From: Aquitalea magnusonii
GTDB taxonomy: Bacteria; Pseudomonadota; Gammaproteobacteria; Burkholderiales; Chromobacteriaceae
Length of the DNA stretch: 64,000 bases
Direction of reading: 5' to 3'
Assembly (NCBI RefSeq): GCF_003202035.1
Contig: NZ_QJKC01000013.1
Span: 89,532-153,531 of the forward strand
Below the pieces are notes generated by a model. That model saw only the letters and a list, made by a program, of their open reading frames with translations, did no database searches and had not been told where the DNA came from. The first letter of the stretch is position 1. The number at the start of each line of letters is the position of its first letter. This document shows positions 35,532-46,316 of the stretch, piece after piece. Both the position numbers and the translations under genes were made by a program.

Positions 35532-36701
35532 ATGAGCGAATATCTGTTTACGTCGGAGTCGGTATCGGAAGGCCATCCGGACAAAGTCGCCGACCAAATC
35601 TCTGATGCCATCCTCGATGCCATCCTGCGCGAAGACAAATACGCTCGCGTTGCTGCCGAAACACTGGTCAATACCGGTCTGGTCGTCCTGGCTGGCGAGA
35701 TCACCACCTCGGCCAATATCGACTACATCAAGGTCGCACGCGAAACCATCAAGCGCATTGGCTACGACAACTCCGAGCTGGGCTTCGACTACCACGGCTG
35801 CGCCGTCATGGCCTGCTATGACAAGCAATCGCAAGACATCGCCCAGGGCGTCAACGAAGGTGAGGGCCTGGACCTGAACCAGGGTGCTGGCGACCAGGGC
35901 CTGATGTTCGGCTACGCCTGCGACGAAACCCCGACGCTGATGCCTTTCCCCATCTATTACGCACACCGTCTGGTACAGCGCCAGGCCGAGCTGCGCAAGG
36001 ATGGCCGCCTGCCGTGGCTGCGTCCGGATGCCAAGAGCCAGATCACCTGCGTCTACGACGGTGAAACCGGTCTACCCAAGCGCATCGACACCGTGGTGCT
36101 GTCCACCCAGCACAGCCCGGAAATCGATCACAAGACGCTGACCGAAGCCGTCATCGAAGACATCATCAAACCGGTACTGCCGCCGGAAATGCTGACTGCC
36201 GAAACCAAGTACCTGGTCAACCCGACCGGCCGTTTCGTCATTGGCGGCCCGATGGGCGACTGCGGCCTGACCGGCCGCAAGATCATCGTCGACACCTACG
36301 GCGGTGCAGCCCCGCACGGTGGTGGCGCCTTCTCCGGCAAGGATCCGTCCAAGGTCGACCGTTCGGCAGCCTATGCCGGCCGTTACGTGGCCAAGAACAT
36401 CGTTGCCGCCGGCCTGGCACGTCAGTGCCAGATCCAGGTCTCCTACGCCATTGGCGTGGCCGAACCGACCTCGATTGCGGTGGATACCTTTGGCACCAAC
36501 AAGATCCCGAACGAGAAGATCGTGGAACTGGTGAAGAAGCACTTCGACCTGCGCCCGAAAGGCATCATCCAGATGCTGGACCTGCTGCGCCCGATCTACG
36601 GCAAGACCGCTGCTTACGGCCACTTTGGTCGTGAAGAGCCGGAATTCACCTGGGAACGCACTGACAAGGTCGAGGCCCTGCGCGCAGACGCGGGTCTGTA
36701 A
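35532..36701 (+). CDS. metK: S-adenosylmethionine synthetase
   Basis: The 389-residue enzyme makes S-adenosylmethionine from methionine and [16 protein letters not shown] at the N-terminus, [12 protein letters not shown] in the middle and [19 protein letters not shown] (P-loop-like phosphate site) are diagnostic. ATG 35532 gives the standard [18 protein letters not shown] start; an in-frame TTG-type start at 35505 is rejected. No SAM riboswitch is visible in the 77-base divergent intergenic region. Confidence 0.97.
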   Translation: MSEYLFTSESVSEGHPDKVADQISDAILDAILREDKYARVAAETLVNTGLVVLAGEITTSANIDYIKVARETIKRIGYDNSELGFDYHGCAVMACYDKQSQDIAQGVNEGEGLDLNQGAGDQGLMFGYACDETPTLMPFPIYYAHRLVQRQAELRKDGRLPWLRPDAKSQITCVYDGETGLPKRIDTVVLSTQHSPEIDHKTLTEAVIEDIIKPVLPPEMLTAETKYLVNPTGRFVIGGPMGDCGLTGRKIIVDTYGGAAPHGGGAFSGKDPSKVDRSAAYAGRYVAKNIVAAGLARQCQIQVSYAIGVAEPTSIAVDTFGTNKIPNEKIVELVKKHFDLRPKGIIQMLDLLRPIYGKTAAYGHFGREEPEFTWERTDKVEALRADAGL

Positions 36702-36727
36702 ACACCAGCCACCGCAGGCAAGATAAC

Positions 36728-36757
36728 AGCACCGGATGAGAATCCGGTGCTTTTTTT
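36728..36757 (+). terminator. Terminator after metK
   Basis: AGCACCGGAT / ATCCGGTGCT with loop GAGA is followed by a seven-base T-run. Confidence 0.92.
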
Positions 36758-36858
36758 GCACTGAAACAGGACATGGCCCGCATGACAGACAAAAAAAGAG
36801 GGCGCCGAAGCGCCCCTAAGTCCCTTACCACAACAAGTAGATTGGTAGCAGTTAGCTG

Positions 36859-38169
36859 TTATTCCACACGCTCGCCGTGCAGAACCACGTCCAGGCCTTC
36901 ACGTTCTTCGTCTTCGGCCACACGCAGACCTACCACCAGATCAATCACTTTGAGCAGGATGAAGGTGATGATGGCGCAGTACACCACGGTTACTCCCACA
37001 CCCAGGGCCTGAGTCGCCAGGCTGCCTTCGGAACCGCCAATGCTCTTGACTGCGAATACACCGGTCAGCAGGGCACCCACGATACCGCCCACGCCGTGTA
37101 CACCAAAGGCATCCAGCGAGTCGTCATAGCCCATCATGTGTTTCAGACCGGTAGCACCCCAGAAGCAGACCACACCGGCTACTGCACCGATGATCAGCGC
37201 ACCTTTCACATCCACGAAACCAGCAGCCGGCGTGATGGCCACCAGACCCGCAACCGCACCGGAGGCAATGCCCAGCACCGACGGCTTTTTCTTGTGAATC
37301 CATTCAGCAAAGGTCCAGGCCAGCGCCGCGATACCGGTGGCAACCTGCGTGGTCATCATGGCCATCCCGGCACGACCGTCGGCAGCACCAGCAGAACCGG
37401 CGTTGAAGCCGAACCAGCCCACCCACAGCATGGAAGCACCGATCAGGGTCAGAATCAGGTTGTGCGGCGGCATGGCTTCCTTGCCGAAACCCACACGCTT
37501 GCCCATGACCAGGGCGCAGATCAGGCCTGCGATACCGGCATTGATATGCACGACGGTGCCACCGGCGAAGTCCAGCACGCCCTTGTCAGCCATCCAGCCG
37601 CCCGGACCCCACACCCAGTGGGCAACCGGCACATACACCAGCAGCGACCACAGTGCGGTAAAGATCAGCAGGGCGGAAAATTTCATCCGTTCGGCAAAGG
37701 CGCCAGTGATCAGTGCCGGAGTAATGATGGCGAAAGTCATCTGGAACATCATGAACACCGATTCCGGGATGGTGCCGGCGGAAGGATGCACTGCAACCTT
37801 CTTGGTATCAGCCAGATAGTCCATGCCACTGAGCAGGAAACGGCTCAGATCGCCCAGATAGGGGCTGCCTACGGTAAACGACAGGCTGTAGCCGATAACC
37901 GCCCACAGCACGGTGACCAGAGCGGTGATGGCAAAGCTCTGCATCAGCGTGGCCAGCACGTTTTTCTTGCGGACCATGCCACCGTAGAACAGCGCCAGAC
38001 CCGGAATGGTCATGAACAGCACCAGCGCGGTGGAAGTCAGCATCCACGCCGTATCGCCGGAATTGATGACCTTGAAATCGGCCATGGCCGGGCCGGCCGG
38101 CGCATCTGCCAGGACCGGAAGGGCCAGCGCCAGCAGGCTGGTACCCAATGCAGCAAGTTTCTTATTCAT
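36859..38169 (-). CDS. amtB: Ammonium transporter AmtB
   Basis: The 436-residue channel begins with a cleavable-looking signal sequence (about residues 1-22) and then eleven predicted spans, as in proteobacterial AmtB. GLALFYGGMVRKKNVL, HWVWGPGGWM, DFAGGTVVHINAGIAGL and DDSLDAFGVHGVGGIVG carry the twin-His and phenylalanine-gate regions. It follows glnK by 24 bases, the usual arrangement in which GlnK plugs AmtB when nitrogen is ample. Expression should come from the sigma-54 promoter before glnK. Confidence 0.96.
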   Translation of the reverse strand: MNKKLAALGTSLLALALPVLADAPAGPAMADFKVINSGDTAWMLTSTALVLFMTIPGLALFYGGMVRKKNVLATLMQSFAITALVTVLWAVIGYSLSFTVGSPYLGDLSRFLLSGMDYLADTKKVAVHPSAGTIPESVFMMFQMTFAIITPALITGAFAERMKFSALLIFTALWSLLVYVPVAHWVWGPGGWMADKGVLDFAGGTVVHINAGIAGLICALVMGKRVGFGKEAMPPHNLILTLIGASMLWVGWFGFNAGSAGAADGRAGMAMMTTQVATGIAALAWTFAEWIHKKKPSVLGIASGAVAGLVAITPAAGFVDVKGALIIGAVAGVVCFWGATGLKHMMGYDDSLDAFGVHGVGGIVGALLTGVFAVKSIGGSEGSLATQALGVGVTVVYCAIITFILLKVIDLVVGLRVAEDEEREGLDVVLHGERVE

Positions 38170-38193
38170 TTCATTTCCCCTGTTGAGCGTGGC

Positions 38194-38583
<390 letters not shown>

Positions 38584-38588
38584 TCATT

Positions 38589-38603
38589 GCACAAACCGTG
38601 CCA
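38589..38603 (-). promoter_or_regulatory. Sigma-54 promoter of glnK-amtB
   Basis: The minus strand reads TGGCACGGTTTGTGC, matching the -24/-12 consensus TGGCAC-N5-TTGC at 9 of 10 positions, with GG and GC exactly 12 apart. It lies 57 bases upstream of glnK. Confidence 0.8.
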
Positions 38604-38674
38604 GCTCGCGATCTGACTGTTTTCCAAGAAATTTCTTTGCAACAACTGGCATTTGCCAAAGGAAACTCGGCATT

Positions 38675-38724
38675 GGCACCATGGCAGAGCATTTATCATC
38701 AATAGACTGCACCGCTTTGGTGCG
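38675..38724 (-). promoter_or_regulatory. NtrC enhancer sites upstream of glnK
   Basis: TGCACCGCTTTGGTGCG (38708-38724) is an almost perfect NtrC dyad (GCACC-N5-GGTGC) centred about 140 bases upstream of the predicted start. A weaker half-site, GGCACCAT (38675-38682), lies about 100 bases upstream. Two tandem sites at such distances are typical of NtrC-activated promoters. Confidence 0.7.
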
Positions 38725-38803
38725 CCAGGGCAAAACTGCAGGGCGGGAGGGATTTTGCTAAACTCAACTCAGATCATCGAACCATTGTCCAAGGAGAGCT
38801 GAA

Positions 38804-39091
38804 ATGTTGAGTCAGAAATTGTTTGAGGAAATCAGCGCCAAGATCAGCGATACCATTGCGGCCAGCCCGGCCAAGGATATCGAAAAGAACATCAAGGCCA
38901 TGATGGCATCGACTTTTTCCCGTATGGATCTGGTGACCCGGGAAGAGTTTGATGTGCAGCAAGAAGTCTTGGTCCGCACCCGCGAGAAGCTGACTGCGCT
39001 GGAAGCGCGGCTGGCCCGGCTGGAAAACCAGCTTTTCCCAGAAGAAGCCCAAGCTAAGACCGAAGCGCAGGCCGAACTGGGTCACTCCTGA
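38804..39091 (+). CDS. ubiK: Ubiquinone biosynthesis accessory factor UbiK
   Basis: The 95-residue protein fits the UbiK/YqiC (BMFP) family: a membrane-binding amphipathic N-terminal helix and a C-terminal coiled-coil (TREEFDVQQEVLVRTREKLTALEARLARLENQ). UbiK works with UbiJ in the soluble ubiquinone-synthesis complex. AAGGAGAG precedes the ATG. It stands just before comM. Confidence 0.9.
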   Translation: MLSQKLFEEISAKISDTIAASPAKDIEKNIKAMMASTFSRMDLVTREEFDVQQEVLVRTREKLTALEARLARLENQLFPEEAQAKTEAQAELGHS

Positions 39092-39097
39092 TCGACG

Positions 39098-40597
39098 ATG
39101 GCGCTTGCCGTTGTCGCAAGCCGCGCACTGGCGGGGCTGCAGGCACCGGAAGTCGCGGTTGAAGTACACCTCGCCAACGGACTGCCGCAGTTCACCATCG
39201 TTGGGCTGCCGGATACCGAGGTCAAGGAGAGCCGGGACCGCGTGCGGGCGGCCATCATCAATTCCGGTTTTGAGTTTCCCGCTCGCCGCATTACCGTCAA
39301 TCTGGCACCGGCCGACCTGCCCAAGGACTCCGGCCGTTTCGATCTCCCCATTGCCATTGGCATCCTGGCTGCGGCTGGCCAGTTGCAGTGCCCGCAGCTG
39401 GCCGACTATGAGTTTGCCGGCGAGCTGGCACTCAGCGGACAGTTAAGAGCCATCCGGGGGGCATTGGCCATGGCCTGTCAGACCACTCAGGCAGGCCGGA
39501 TGTTTTTCTTGCCGCATGACAGTGCGCGGGAAGCTGCACTGGTGATGTCGGGCAAGGTCTATGCAGCCGACAGCCTGTTGCAGGTCTGTGCCCATCTCAA
39601 TGGCGTGCAGTCATGTGAGCCGGTCCTGGTCAACCAGAACAGTATCACTCCCGTTTATCCAGATCTGGCTGATGTAAAGGGCCAGCTGGCCGCGCGCCAC
39701 GCCCTGGAAGTCGCTGCCGCCGGCGGACATAGCCTGTTGCTGGTGGGGCCGCCCGGAACCGGCAAGTCCATGCTGGCGTCTCGTCTGCCAGGTATCCTGC
39801 CTGCCATGGATGAGCAACAGGCGCTGGAAACGGCAGCAATACAATCTCTGGGGTCGCAGGGCTTCCATACGGCGCAGTGGCGGCAACGACCTTATCGTGC
39901 CCCGCACCATACCGCCTCGGCTGTCGCCCTGGTGGGCGGTGGTTCCGATCCCCGTCCGGGCGAGATCAGTCTGGCACATCACGGCGTACTGTTTCTGGAC
40001 GAGTTGCCCGAGTTTGAACGAAAAGTGCTGGAAGTATTGCGTGAACCTTTGGAGTCACAGGTGATCCATATTTCCCGTGCGGCGCGGCAAGCGAGCTTTC
40101 CGGCAGATTTTCAGCTGATCGCGGCCATGAATCCCTGCCCCTGTGGCTATCTGGGACAGCCATCCGGTCGCTGCCACTGCACTCCGGAGCAGATTGCCCG
40201 CTATGTCGGCAAATTGTCCGGTCCCTTGCTGGATCGCATCGACATGCATGTGCAGGTGGCCAATCTCAGCGCGACGGAGCTGACCAGTGACCAGCCAGCC
40301 GAGGCCAGCGCCAGCATTCGTCAGCGGGTGCAGCAGGCAAGAGACCGCCAGTTGCACCGACAAGGTTGTTGCAATGCCCGCCTGACTGGGGCTGAGCTGG
40401 AGCGTCATCTGCATGCCAGCACCGAGGTTCTTGGTCTGCTGGCGCAGGCGCTGGATCGCCTTGGCTTGTCCGCCAGAAGCTATCATCGGATACTGCGCAT
40501 TGCCCGCACCGTGGCCGATATGGAGGGCAGTGTGCGGCTGGGGCGACAGCATATGCTGCATGCCATCCAATTGCGACGCAGCGGATTGACCTTATAA
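39098..40597 (+). CDS. comM: ComM/YifB family Mg chelatase-like AAA+ ATPase
   Basis: The 499-residue protein has an N-terminal Lon-like fold (about 1-180), an AAA+ core with Walker A GPPGTGKS and the Walker B region LFLDELPEF, and a C-terminal Mg-chelatase-like domain with a zinc-binding Cys set (NPCPCGYLG...CHC). ComM is a hexameric helicase that promotes branch migration during natural transformation in Vibrio and Haemophilus. The start lies 6 bases after ubiK. Confidence 0.92.
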   Translation: MALAVVASRALAGLQAPEVAVEVHLANGLPQFTIVGLPDTEVKESRDRVRAAIINSGFEFPARRITVNLAPADLPKDSGRFDLPIAIGILAAAGQLQCPQLADYEFAGELALSGQLRAIRGALAMACQTTQAGRMFFLPHDSAREAALVMSGKVYAADSLLQVCAHLNGVQSCEPVLVNQNSITPVYPDLADVKGQLAARHALEVAAAGGHSLLLVGPPGTGKSMLASRLPGILPAMDEQQALETAAIQSLGSQGFHTAQWRQRPYRAPHHTASAVALVGGGSDPRPGEISLAHHGVLFLDELPEFERKVLEVLREPLESQVIHISRAARQASFPADFQLIAAMNPCPCGYLGQPSGRCHCTPEQIARYVGKLSGPLLDRIDMHVQVANLSATELTSDQPAEASASIRQRVQQARDRQLHRQGCCNARLTGAELERHLHASTEVLGLLAQALDRLGLSARSYHRILRIARTVADMEGSVRLGRQHMLHAIQLRRSGLTL

Positions 40598-40670
40598 TGC
40601 CGTGAAATATATTTTCACCGGGTTTTAATAGATAATGAGCGGATTGACTGCATGGAAATGGTAGTAGTAC

Positions 40671-41429
40671 ATGGCTAATCGTGATGTGAAGAATTCCTCG
40701 CGTTCATCGTCCTCCGGACGAGCGCGCACCAGCAGCAAAAGTGGCGGCGGTGGCATGGTGGCAGGTATTGTCATCGGCCTGATTGTCGGTGTTGCCGTCG
40801 CCGTTGGCCTGGCGATGTATTTGAATCGTTCCGCCACTCCCTTTTCCAATCTGGAAAAACTGGATCACAAGAATACGTCCGCTGCCGCGTCGGCACCGTC
40901 GACGGAATTGCTGGAACCGGGCACCAAGATCGCTGATGTACAGCCAGCGGCACCAGTTGCCTCGGCACCAGCCAAGGTCGAAGTGGCGCCTGCGCCACCC
41001 ATGCCTGTCGAGCTGCCTCCGCCTGCGGCCACGCCGCCCGCTGCCAAAAGCAAGCCGGCTGCGCCTGCTGCCAACAGCAGCAAGGATGAGCAGCGATTCG
41101 ACTTCTACAAGATCCTGCCGGGACAGGTGGATGCCGTTCCTGCTGATGGCAAGGCCAATGGCAAGGATAAGGAACCTTCTGCGGCCACTCCGGCCAAAAA
41201 GGTCTACCTGCAGCTGGGTTCTTTCCAGAATGAAAACGAGGCTGACAACCTCAAGGCCAAGCTGGCCTTGCTGGGCGTGGAAGCCAAAATCCAGTCCGTG
41301 TCCCTGGCTGACAAGGGCATGGTGCATCGGGTCAGGGTGGGTCCGCTCAGCAAACAAGAGGATGTGGACCGGATACGCTCTCAGCTGAAGCAGGATGGTA
41401 TCAATGCTGCCGTGGTCAAGGCAGAGTGA
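40671..41429 (+). CDS. SPOR domain membrane protein (FtsN-like)
   Basis: The 252-residue protein has a short basic Ser/Arg-rich cytoplasmic N-terminus, one membrane helix (about residues 29-50), a long Pro/Ala linker and a C-terminal SPOR domain (about 178-250, KVYLQLGSFQNENEADNLKAKL onwards). SPOR domains bind denuded septal peptidoglycan, so a division role like FtsN is likely. Its stop overlaps an upstream in-frame start of dsbA, but the true dsbA start lies 27 bases on. Confidence 0.88.
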   Translation: MANRDVKNSSRSSSSGRARTSSKSGGGGMVAGIVIGLIVGVAVAVGLAMYLNRSATPFSNLEKLDHKNTSAAASAPSTELLEPGTKIADVQPAAPVASAPAKVEVAPAPPMPVELPPPAATPPAAKSKPAAPAANSSKDEQRFDFYKILPGQVDAVPADGKANGKDKEPSAATPAKKVYLQLGSFQNENEADNLKAKLALLGVEAKIQSVSLADKGMVHRVRVGPLSKQEDVDRIRSQLKQDGINAAVVKAE

Positions 41430-41455
41430 ACGTCATAGCGTCTAAAGGACAAAAA

Positions 41456-42073
41456 ATGAAAAAGTGGTTGATGATGGGCTTGCTGCTGCTGAGTGGTGCT
41501 GCCAGTGCGGCATCCGAGCTGGGGAAGGACTACGTGCTGATGAGCAAGCCGCAGCCGGTGGCCAACCCGAAGAAAGTCGAAGTCATCGAATTCTTCTCCT
41601 ACACCTGCATCCATTGCTTCCATCTTGACCCGCTGATCAGCGCCTGGGAAAAGAAAAAACCGGCTTATGTCGATTATCACCGTGAGCAGATCGTCTGGCA
41701 GAAGCCGATGGAGGGCTTTGCCCGACTGTTTGCCACGCTGAATGCCACTGGCACGATGGAAAAGCTGAACAGCCCGGTGTTTGATGCGGTCATGCAAAAG
41801 AAAATCAACCTGGGTGAACCGGCGATCTTGAGCGACTGGCTGAAAAAGCAGCCCGGTGTGAATGTCAGCAAGTTCATGCAGACCTACAACTCCTTCGGCA
41901 TCAACAGCCAGGTTGCCCGCGCCAGCCAGATCACCCGTGCCTACAATATCGAAGGCACGCCCACCATTGTGATCAATGGCAAATACGCGCTGGCACCTGC
42001 CGCACCGGAGCGCCTGATCGAGGTGATGAATGATGTGATTGCCAAGGCCAAGGCGGAAAGCAATATCAAATAA
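41456..42073 (+). CDS. dsbA: Thiol:disulfide interchange protein DsbA
   Basis: The 205-residue periplasmic oxidoreductase has a signal peptide (MKKWLMMGLLLLSGAASA), a thioredoxin fold with active site C51-I-H-C54, and the cis-Pro loop EGTPTIVI. It introduces disulfides into exported proteins. ATG 41456 is preceded by AAAGGA and starts the signal peptide; an upstream frame start at 41426 would spoil it. Confidence 0.93.
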   Translation: MKKWLMMGLLLLSGAASAASELGKDYVLMSKPQPVANPKKVEVIEFFSYTCIHCFHLDPLISAWEKKKPAYVDYHREQIVWQKPMEGFARLFATLNATGTMEKLNSPVFDAVMQKKINLGEPAILSDWLKKQPGVNVSKFMQTYNSFGINSQVARASQITRAYNIEGTPTIVINGKYALAPAAPERLIEVMNDVIAKAKAESNIK

Positions 42074-42129
42074 GCTTGGTCCTTCGAGGTGGCGGGAGTG
42101 TATTTATGCGGCTACTTTCGTTCAGGTCC

Positions 42130-42158
42130 TTGACACTGGCTGGATGGTGCGGTAAGAT
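42130..42158 (+). promoter_or_regulatory. Sigma-70 promoter of tRNA-fMet
   Basis: TTGACA (42130-42135) and TAAGAT (42153-42158) are 17 bases apart, ending 12 bases before the mature tRNA. Confidence 0.85.
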
Positions 42159-42170
42159 GCATTTCTCTGA

Positions 42171-42247
<77 letters not shown>

Positions 42248-42253
42248 AGTTTT

Positions 42254-42289
42254 CAAGAAAAGACCACTCTTATGAGTGGTCTTTTCTTG
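42254..42289 (+). terminator. Terminator after tRNA-fMet
   Basis: A 16-base-pair perfect stem from CAAGAAAAGACCACTC with loop TTAT contains the T-rich closing strand CTTTTCTTG. Confidence 0.88.
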
Positions 42290-42315
42290 TGTGTGCCTGG
42301 CGCACGGCAGTATAT

Positions 42316-42396
42316 ACGTTCGGTTTGCTGTTCAGAACGTATTCCCTCGAGTCATCTATTTAGGGCCACATTCTTCGGGATGTGGCCCATTCTTTT
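42316..42396 (+). ncRNA. Possible small RNA between tRNA-fMet and purB
   Basis: After the tRNA terminator, TTGTGT (42287-42292) and TATATA (42311-42316) spaced by 18 bases could be a weak promoter. The following 80 bases fold into a hairpin (ACGTTC 42316-42321 with GAACGT 42335-42340), a 20-base single-stranded stretch, and a terminator-like stem GGGCCACAT / ATGTGGCCC (42363-42388) followed by ATTCTTTT. No ORF is present. The call rests on structure alone. Confidence 0.3.
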
Positions 42397-42415
42397 GGGG
42401 CTGTAGTTCTGCGAA

Positions 42416-42446
42416 AACAAAAAAGCCGCCCGCAGGCGGCTTTTGT
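42416..42446 (-). terminator. Terminator after purB
   Basis: The AAAAGCCGCC / GGCGGCTTTT stem is followed by T-rich sequence on the minus strand, 15 bases beyond the purB stop. Confidence 0.88.
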
Positions 42447-42460
42447 CATGACCATGCAGA

Positions 42461-43876
<1,416 letters not shown>

Positions 43877-43896
43877 TCAGTACAAAACAAAAGGTT

Positions 43897-44805
43897 TCAG
43901 TCAGGCTGGCGTGTCAGCCTGCGTGCTAATCCGGCAGCCAGTTTGTCGGCGGCTTCCGGTTTGAAGCGGAAAAACAGTTCGGGTTCGATCATCTCCACTT
44001 CCATCAAGGCCAGCTTTCCATGATTGTCGCGGATCATATCAACACGGGCATATAGCACATCAAAAGGCAGTGCCGCCACCGTGGCTTCGGCGAGGCTGCG
44101 TTCTTCGGCGGTGGCCTGATGGGGGTGGACGCTGCCGCCATGGTCATCCTGTACCCGGAAGTCACCTGCTTGTGGCAGCTTGCGGATGGCATGGCTGAAT
44201 GCCCCGTCGATCACCATCAAAGACAACTCCCCCTGGCTCAGTATGTGCTGCTGGAACGGTTGCAGCATCATGGCTTCACGCTGGATCAGCTCGGCAAAAG
44301 TACATTCCAGCCTTGCACTGTTTGCCGCATCCAGCCGATAAGTGTGACGAGCCGAGCCTGACACTACCGGCTTGAGAATGGCCTGCTCCCATGCGCAATC
44401 CTGCAGGCACTGCTCCAGGCTGCGGGTATCACCTCTCTCAATGTAGTGACTGCTGACCGTGTTGATGCCTTTTTTTGCCAGTGTTGCCAGATAATGTTTG
44501 TCGATATTCCAGTTGATCAGCTCGGCACTGTTGAATAGTGTGGTTTGCCGAGCGACCTGCTGGAGCCAGGGGCCAAACTCGGCAAAGCGCTCAAAGTAGT
44601 CCCAGGTAGTGCGAAACAGTATGCAGCGCGTCTGTGTCCAGTCGAAATCAGGGTCATCCCAAGCCTTGCGAGCAACGCGCAAGCCCTGGGCAGCCAGCGC
44701 CGACATGACCAGCCCATCTTCATGATGAACCTGGCGGCTATACCAGTCGGCCTCATTCAGCTGGAGCAGGGACTGCTTCGTCAGTACGATGACATCAAAC
44801 TGCAT
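43897..44805 (-). CDS. ATP-grasp domain protein of unknown substrate
   Basis: The 302-residue protein looks like a RimK/glutathione-synthetase-type ATP-grasp enzyme. An N-terminal region contains ILFRTTWDYFERFAEF, a central ATP-binding part has AILKPVVSGSARHTYRL (phosphate-binding Lys), followed by MLQPFQQHILSQGELSLMVIDG, and the C-terminal metal-site block is YARVDMIRDNHGKLALMEVEMIEPELFFR with conserved acidic residues. Such enzymes ligate a carboxylate to an amine or thiol. The neighbours purB and ffh give no hint of substrate. GGAAATGC precedes the ATG. Confidence 0.8.
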   Translation of the reverse strand: MQFDVIVLTKQSLLQLNEADWYSRQVHHEDGLVMSALAAQGLRVARKAWDDPDFDWTQTRCILFRTTWDYFERFAEFGPWLQQVARQTTLFNSAELINWNIDKHYLATLAKKGINTVSSHYIERGDTRSLEQCLQDCAWEQAILKPVVSGSARHTYRLDAANSARLECTFAELIQREAMMLQPFQQHILSQGELSLMVIDGAFSHAIRKLPQAGDFRVQDDHGGSVHPHQATAEERSLAEATVAALPFDVLYARVDMIRDNHGKLALMEVEMIEPELFFRFKPEAADKLAAGLARRLTRQPD

Positions 44806-44823
44806 GCATTTCCTTCACATCAA

Positions 44824-44850
44824 GAAAAACGGGTGCCTGGCACCCGTTTC
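44824..44850 (-). terminator. Terminator after ffh
   Basis: An AAACGGGTGC / GCACCCGTTT stem-loop followed by TTCTTG on the minus strand, directly beyond the ffh stop. Confidence 0.85.
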
Positions 44851-44852
44851 GC

Positions 44853-46208
44853 TTACATCCCGGGCATCATGCCCTTCATGCCACGCATCATTTTCATCAA
44901 TCCGCCCTTGGCGGAGAACTGTTTCATCATCTTTTGCGTCTGTTCAAACTGGTTGAGCAGACGATTGACCTCTTGCACCGTCACGCCGGAGCCGGCTGCA
45001 ATACGGCGTTTGCGGCTGGCTTTCAGCAGTTCCGGTTTGCGACGTTCTTCCATGGTCATCGAATTGATGATGCCCTCGATACGGCGCATGGATTTTTCGG
45101 CTTCAGCGCCTTGAATGCCCTTGGCCATCTGACCCAGCTGGCCCGGCATTTTTTCCAGCAGATTGGACATGCCGCCCATTTTTTTCATCTGCTGCATCTG
45201 TGCCTTGAAATCCTCCAGATCGAAGCCCTTGCCGGACTTCAATTTCTTCGCCATGGCTGCAGCTTCGTCCTGATCGATGCCCTTTTGGACTTCTTCAATC
45301 AGCGACAGCACATCGCCCATGCCGAGAATACGGCTGGCAATCCGGTCTGGGTGGAAGGGCTCCAGGCCATTGACCTTTTCTCCCACGCCGATGAACTTGA
45401 TCGGCTTGCCCGTGATGTGACGGACTGACAGCGCGGCACCGCCACGCGAATCACCATCCATCTTGGTCAGGATGACACCAGTCAGCGGCAGTGCCTCATT
45501 GAAGGCCTGGGCGGTATTCACGGCATCCTGGCCCTGCATCGCATCGACGACAAACAGGGTTTCCACCGGATTGATGGCAGCGTGAACGGCCTTGATTTCA
45601 GCCATCATGGCTTCATCGATGGCCAGACGGCCGGCTGTATCGACCATCAGCACATCAAAGAAATGACGCTTGGCATGATCAACCGCGGCACGGGCGATCT
45701 CGACAGGTTTCTGCTGGCTATCCGAGGGAAACCACTCAACGCCGACTTGCTCGGCCAGCAGTTTCAACTGCTCAATGGCGGCCGGGCGATATACGTCGGC
45801 CGATACCACCAGAATCTTTTTCTTCTGCGTTTCTTTCAGCAGTTTGGCCAGCTTGCCCACCGTGGTGGTTTTACCGGCACCCTGCAAACCGGCCATCAGC
45901 ACAATGGCGGGCGGAACAGCGGCCAGATTGAGGGCGTCGTTTTTTTCACCCATCAATTTGACGAGTTCATCATTTACCACACCAACCAGAGCCTGGCCTG
46001 GTGTCAGGCTGCCCATGACCTCCTGGCCAAGGGCGCGCTCCTTGATCTGGGCGATAAAGGATTTGACGACAGGGAGTGCAACGTCGGCCTCCAGCAAGGC
46101 CATGCGAACTTCGCGCAAGGCGTCCTGGATATTGCTTTCGGTCAGGCGGGCATTGCCGCGCAGATTCTTGATGACGCCGGACAGGCGGTTGGTCAGGTTG
46201 TCTAGCAT
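44853..46208 (-). CDS. ffh: Signal recognition particle protein Ffh
   Basis: The 451-residue SRP GTPase has an N domain, a G domain (GLQGAGKTTTVGKLA, VDTAGRL, TKMDGDSRGGAAL) and a Met-rich M domain at the C-terminus ending MMRGMKGMMPGM. It binds signal sequences with 4.5S RNA and targets inner-membrane proteins to FtsY. 4.5S RNA is not in this window. The gene is divergent from the CcsA-like gene. Confidence 0.97.
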   Translation of the reverse strand: MLDNLTNRLSGVIKNLRGNARLTESNIQDALREVRMALLEADVALPVVKSFIAQIKERALGQEVMGSLTPGQALVGVVNDELVKLMGEKNDALNLAAVPPAIVLMAGLQGAGKTTTVGKLAKLLKETQKKKILVVSADVYRPAAIEQLKLLAEQVGVEWFPSDSQQKPVEIARAAVDHAKRHFFDVLMVDTAGRLAIDEAMMAEIKAVHAAINPVETLFVVDAMQGQDAVNTAQAFNEALPLTGVILTKMDGDSRGGAALSVRHITGKPIKFIGVGEKVNGLEPFHPDRIASRILGMGDVLSLIEEVQKGIDQDEAAAMAKKLKSGKGFDLEDFKAQMQQMKKMGGMSNLLEKMPGQLGQMAKGIQGAEAEKSMRRIEGIINSMTMEERRKPELLKASRKRRIAAGSGVTVQEVNRLLNQFEQTQKMMKQFSAKGGLMKMMRGMKGMMPGM

Positions 46209-46316
46209 GCTGAGTCCTTCTGTCTGCCAACGAGGGACAGGTTGGTGTAGACTTTCAAACTGTCGATTTTACCACGAGCTGCCGGGTTGACGCCCGCAAA
46301 TGATGGCGCTAACACC

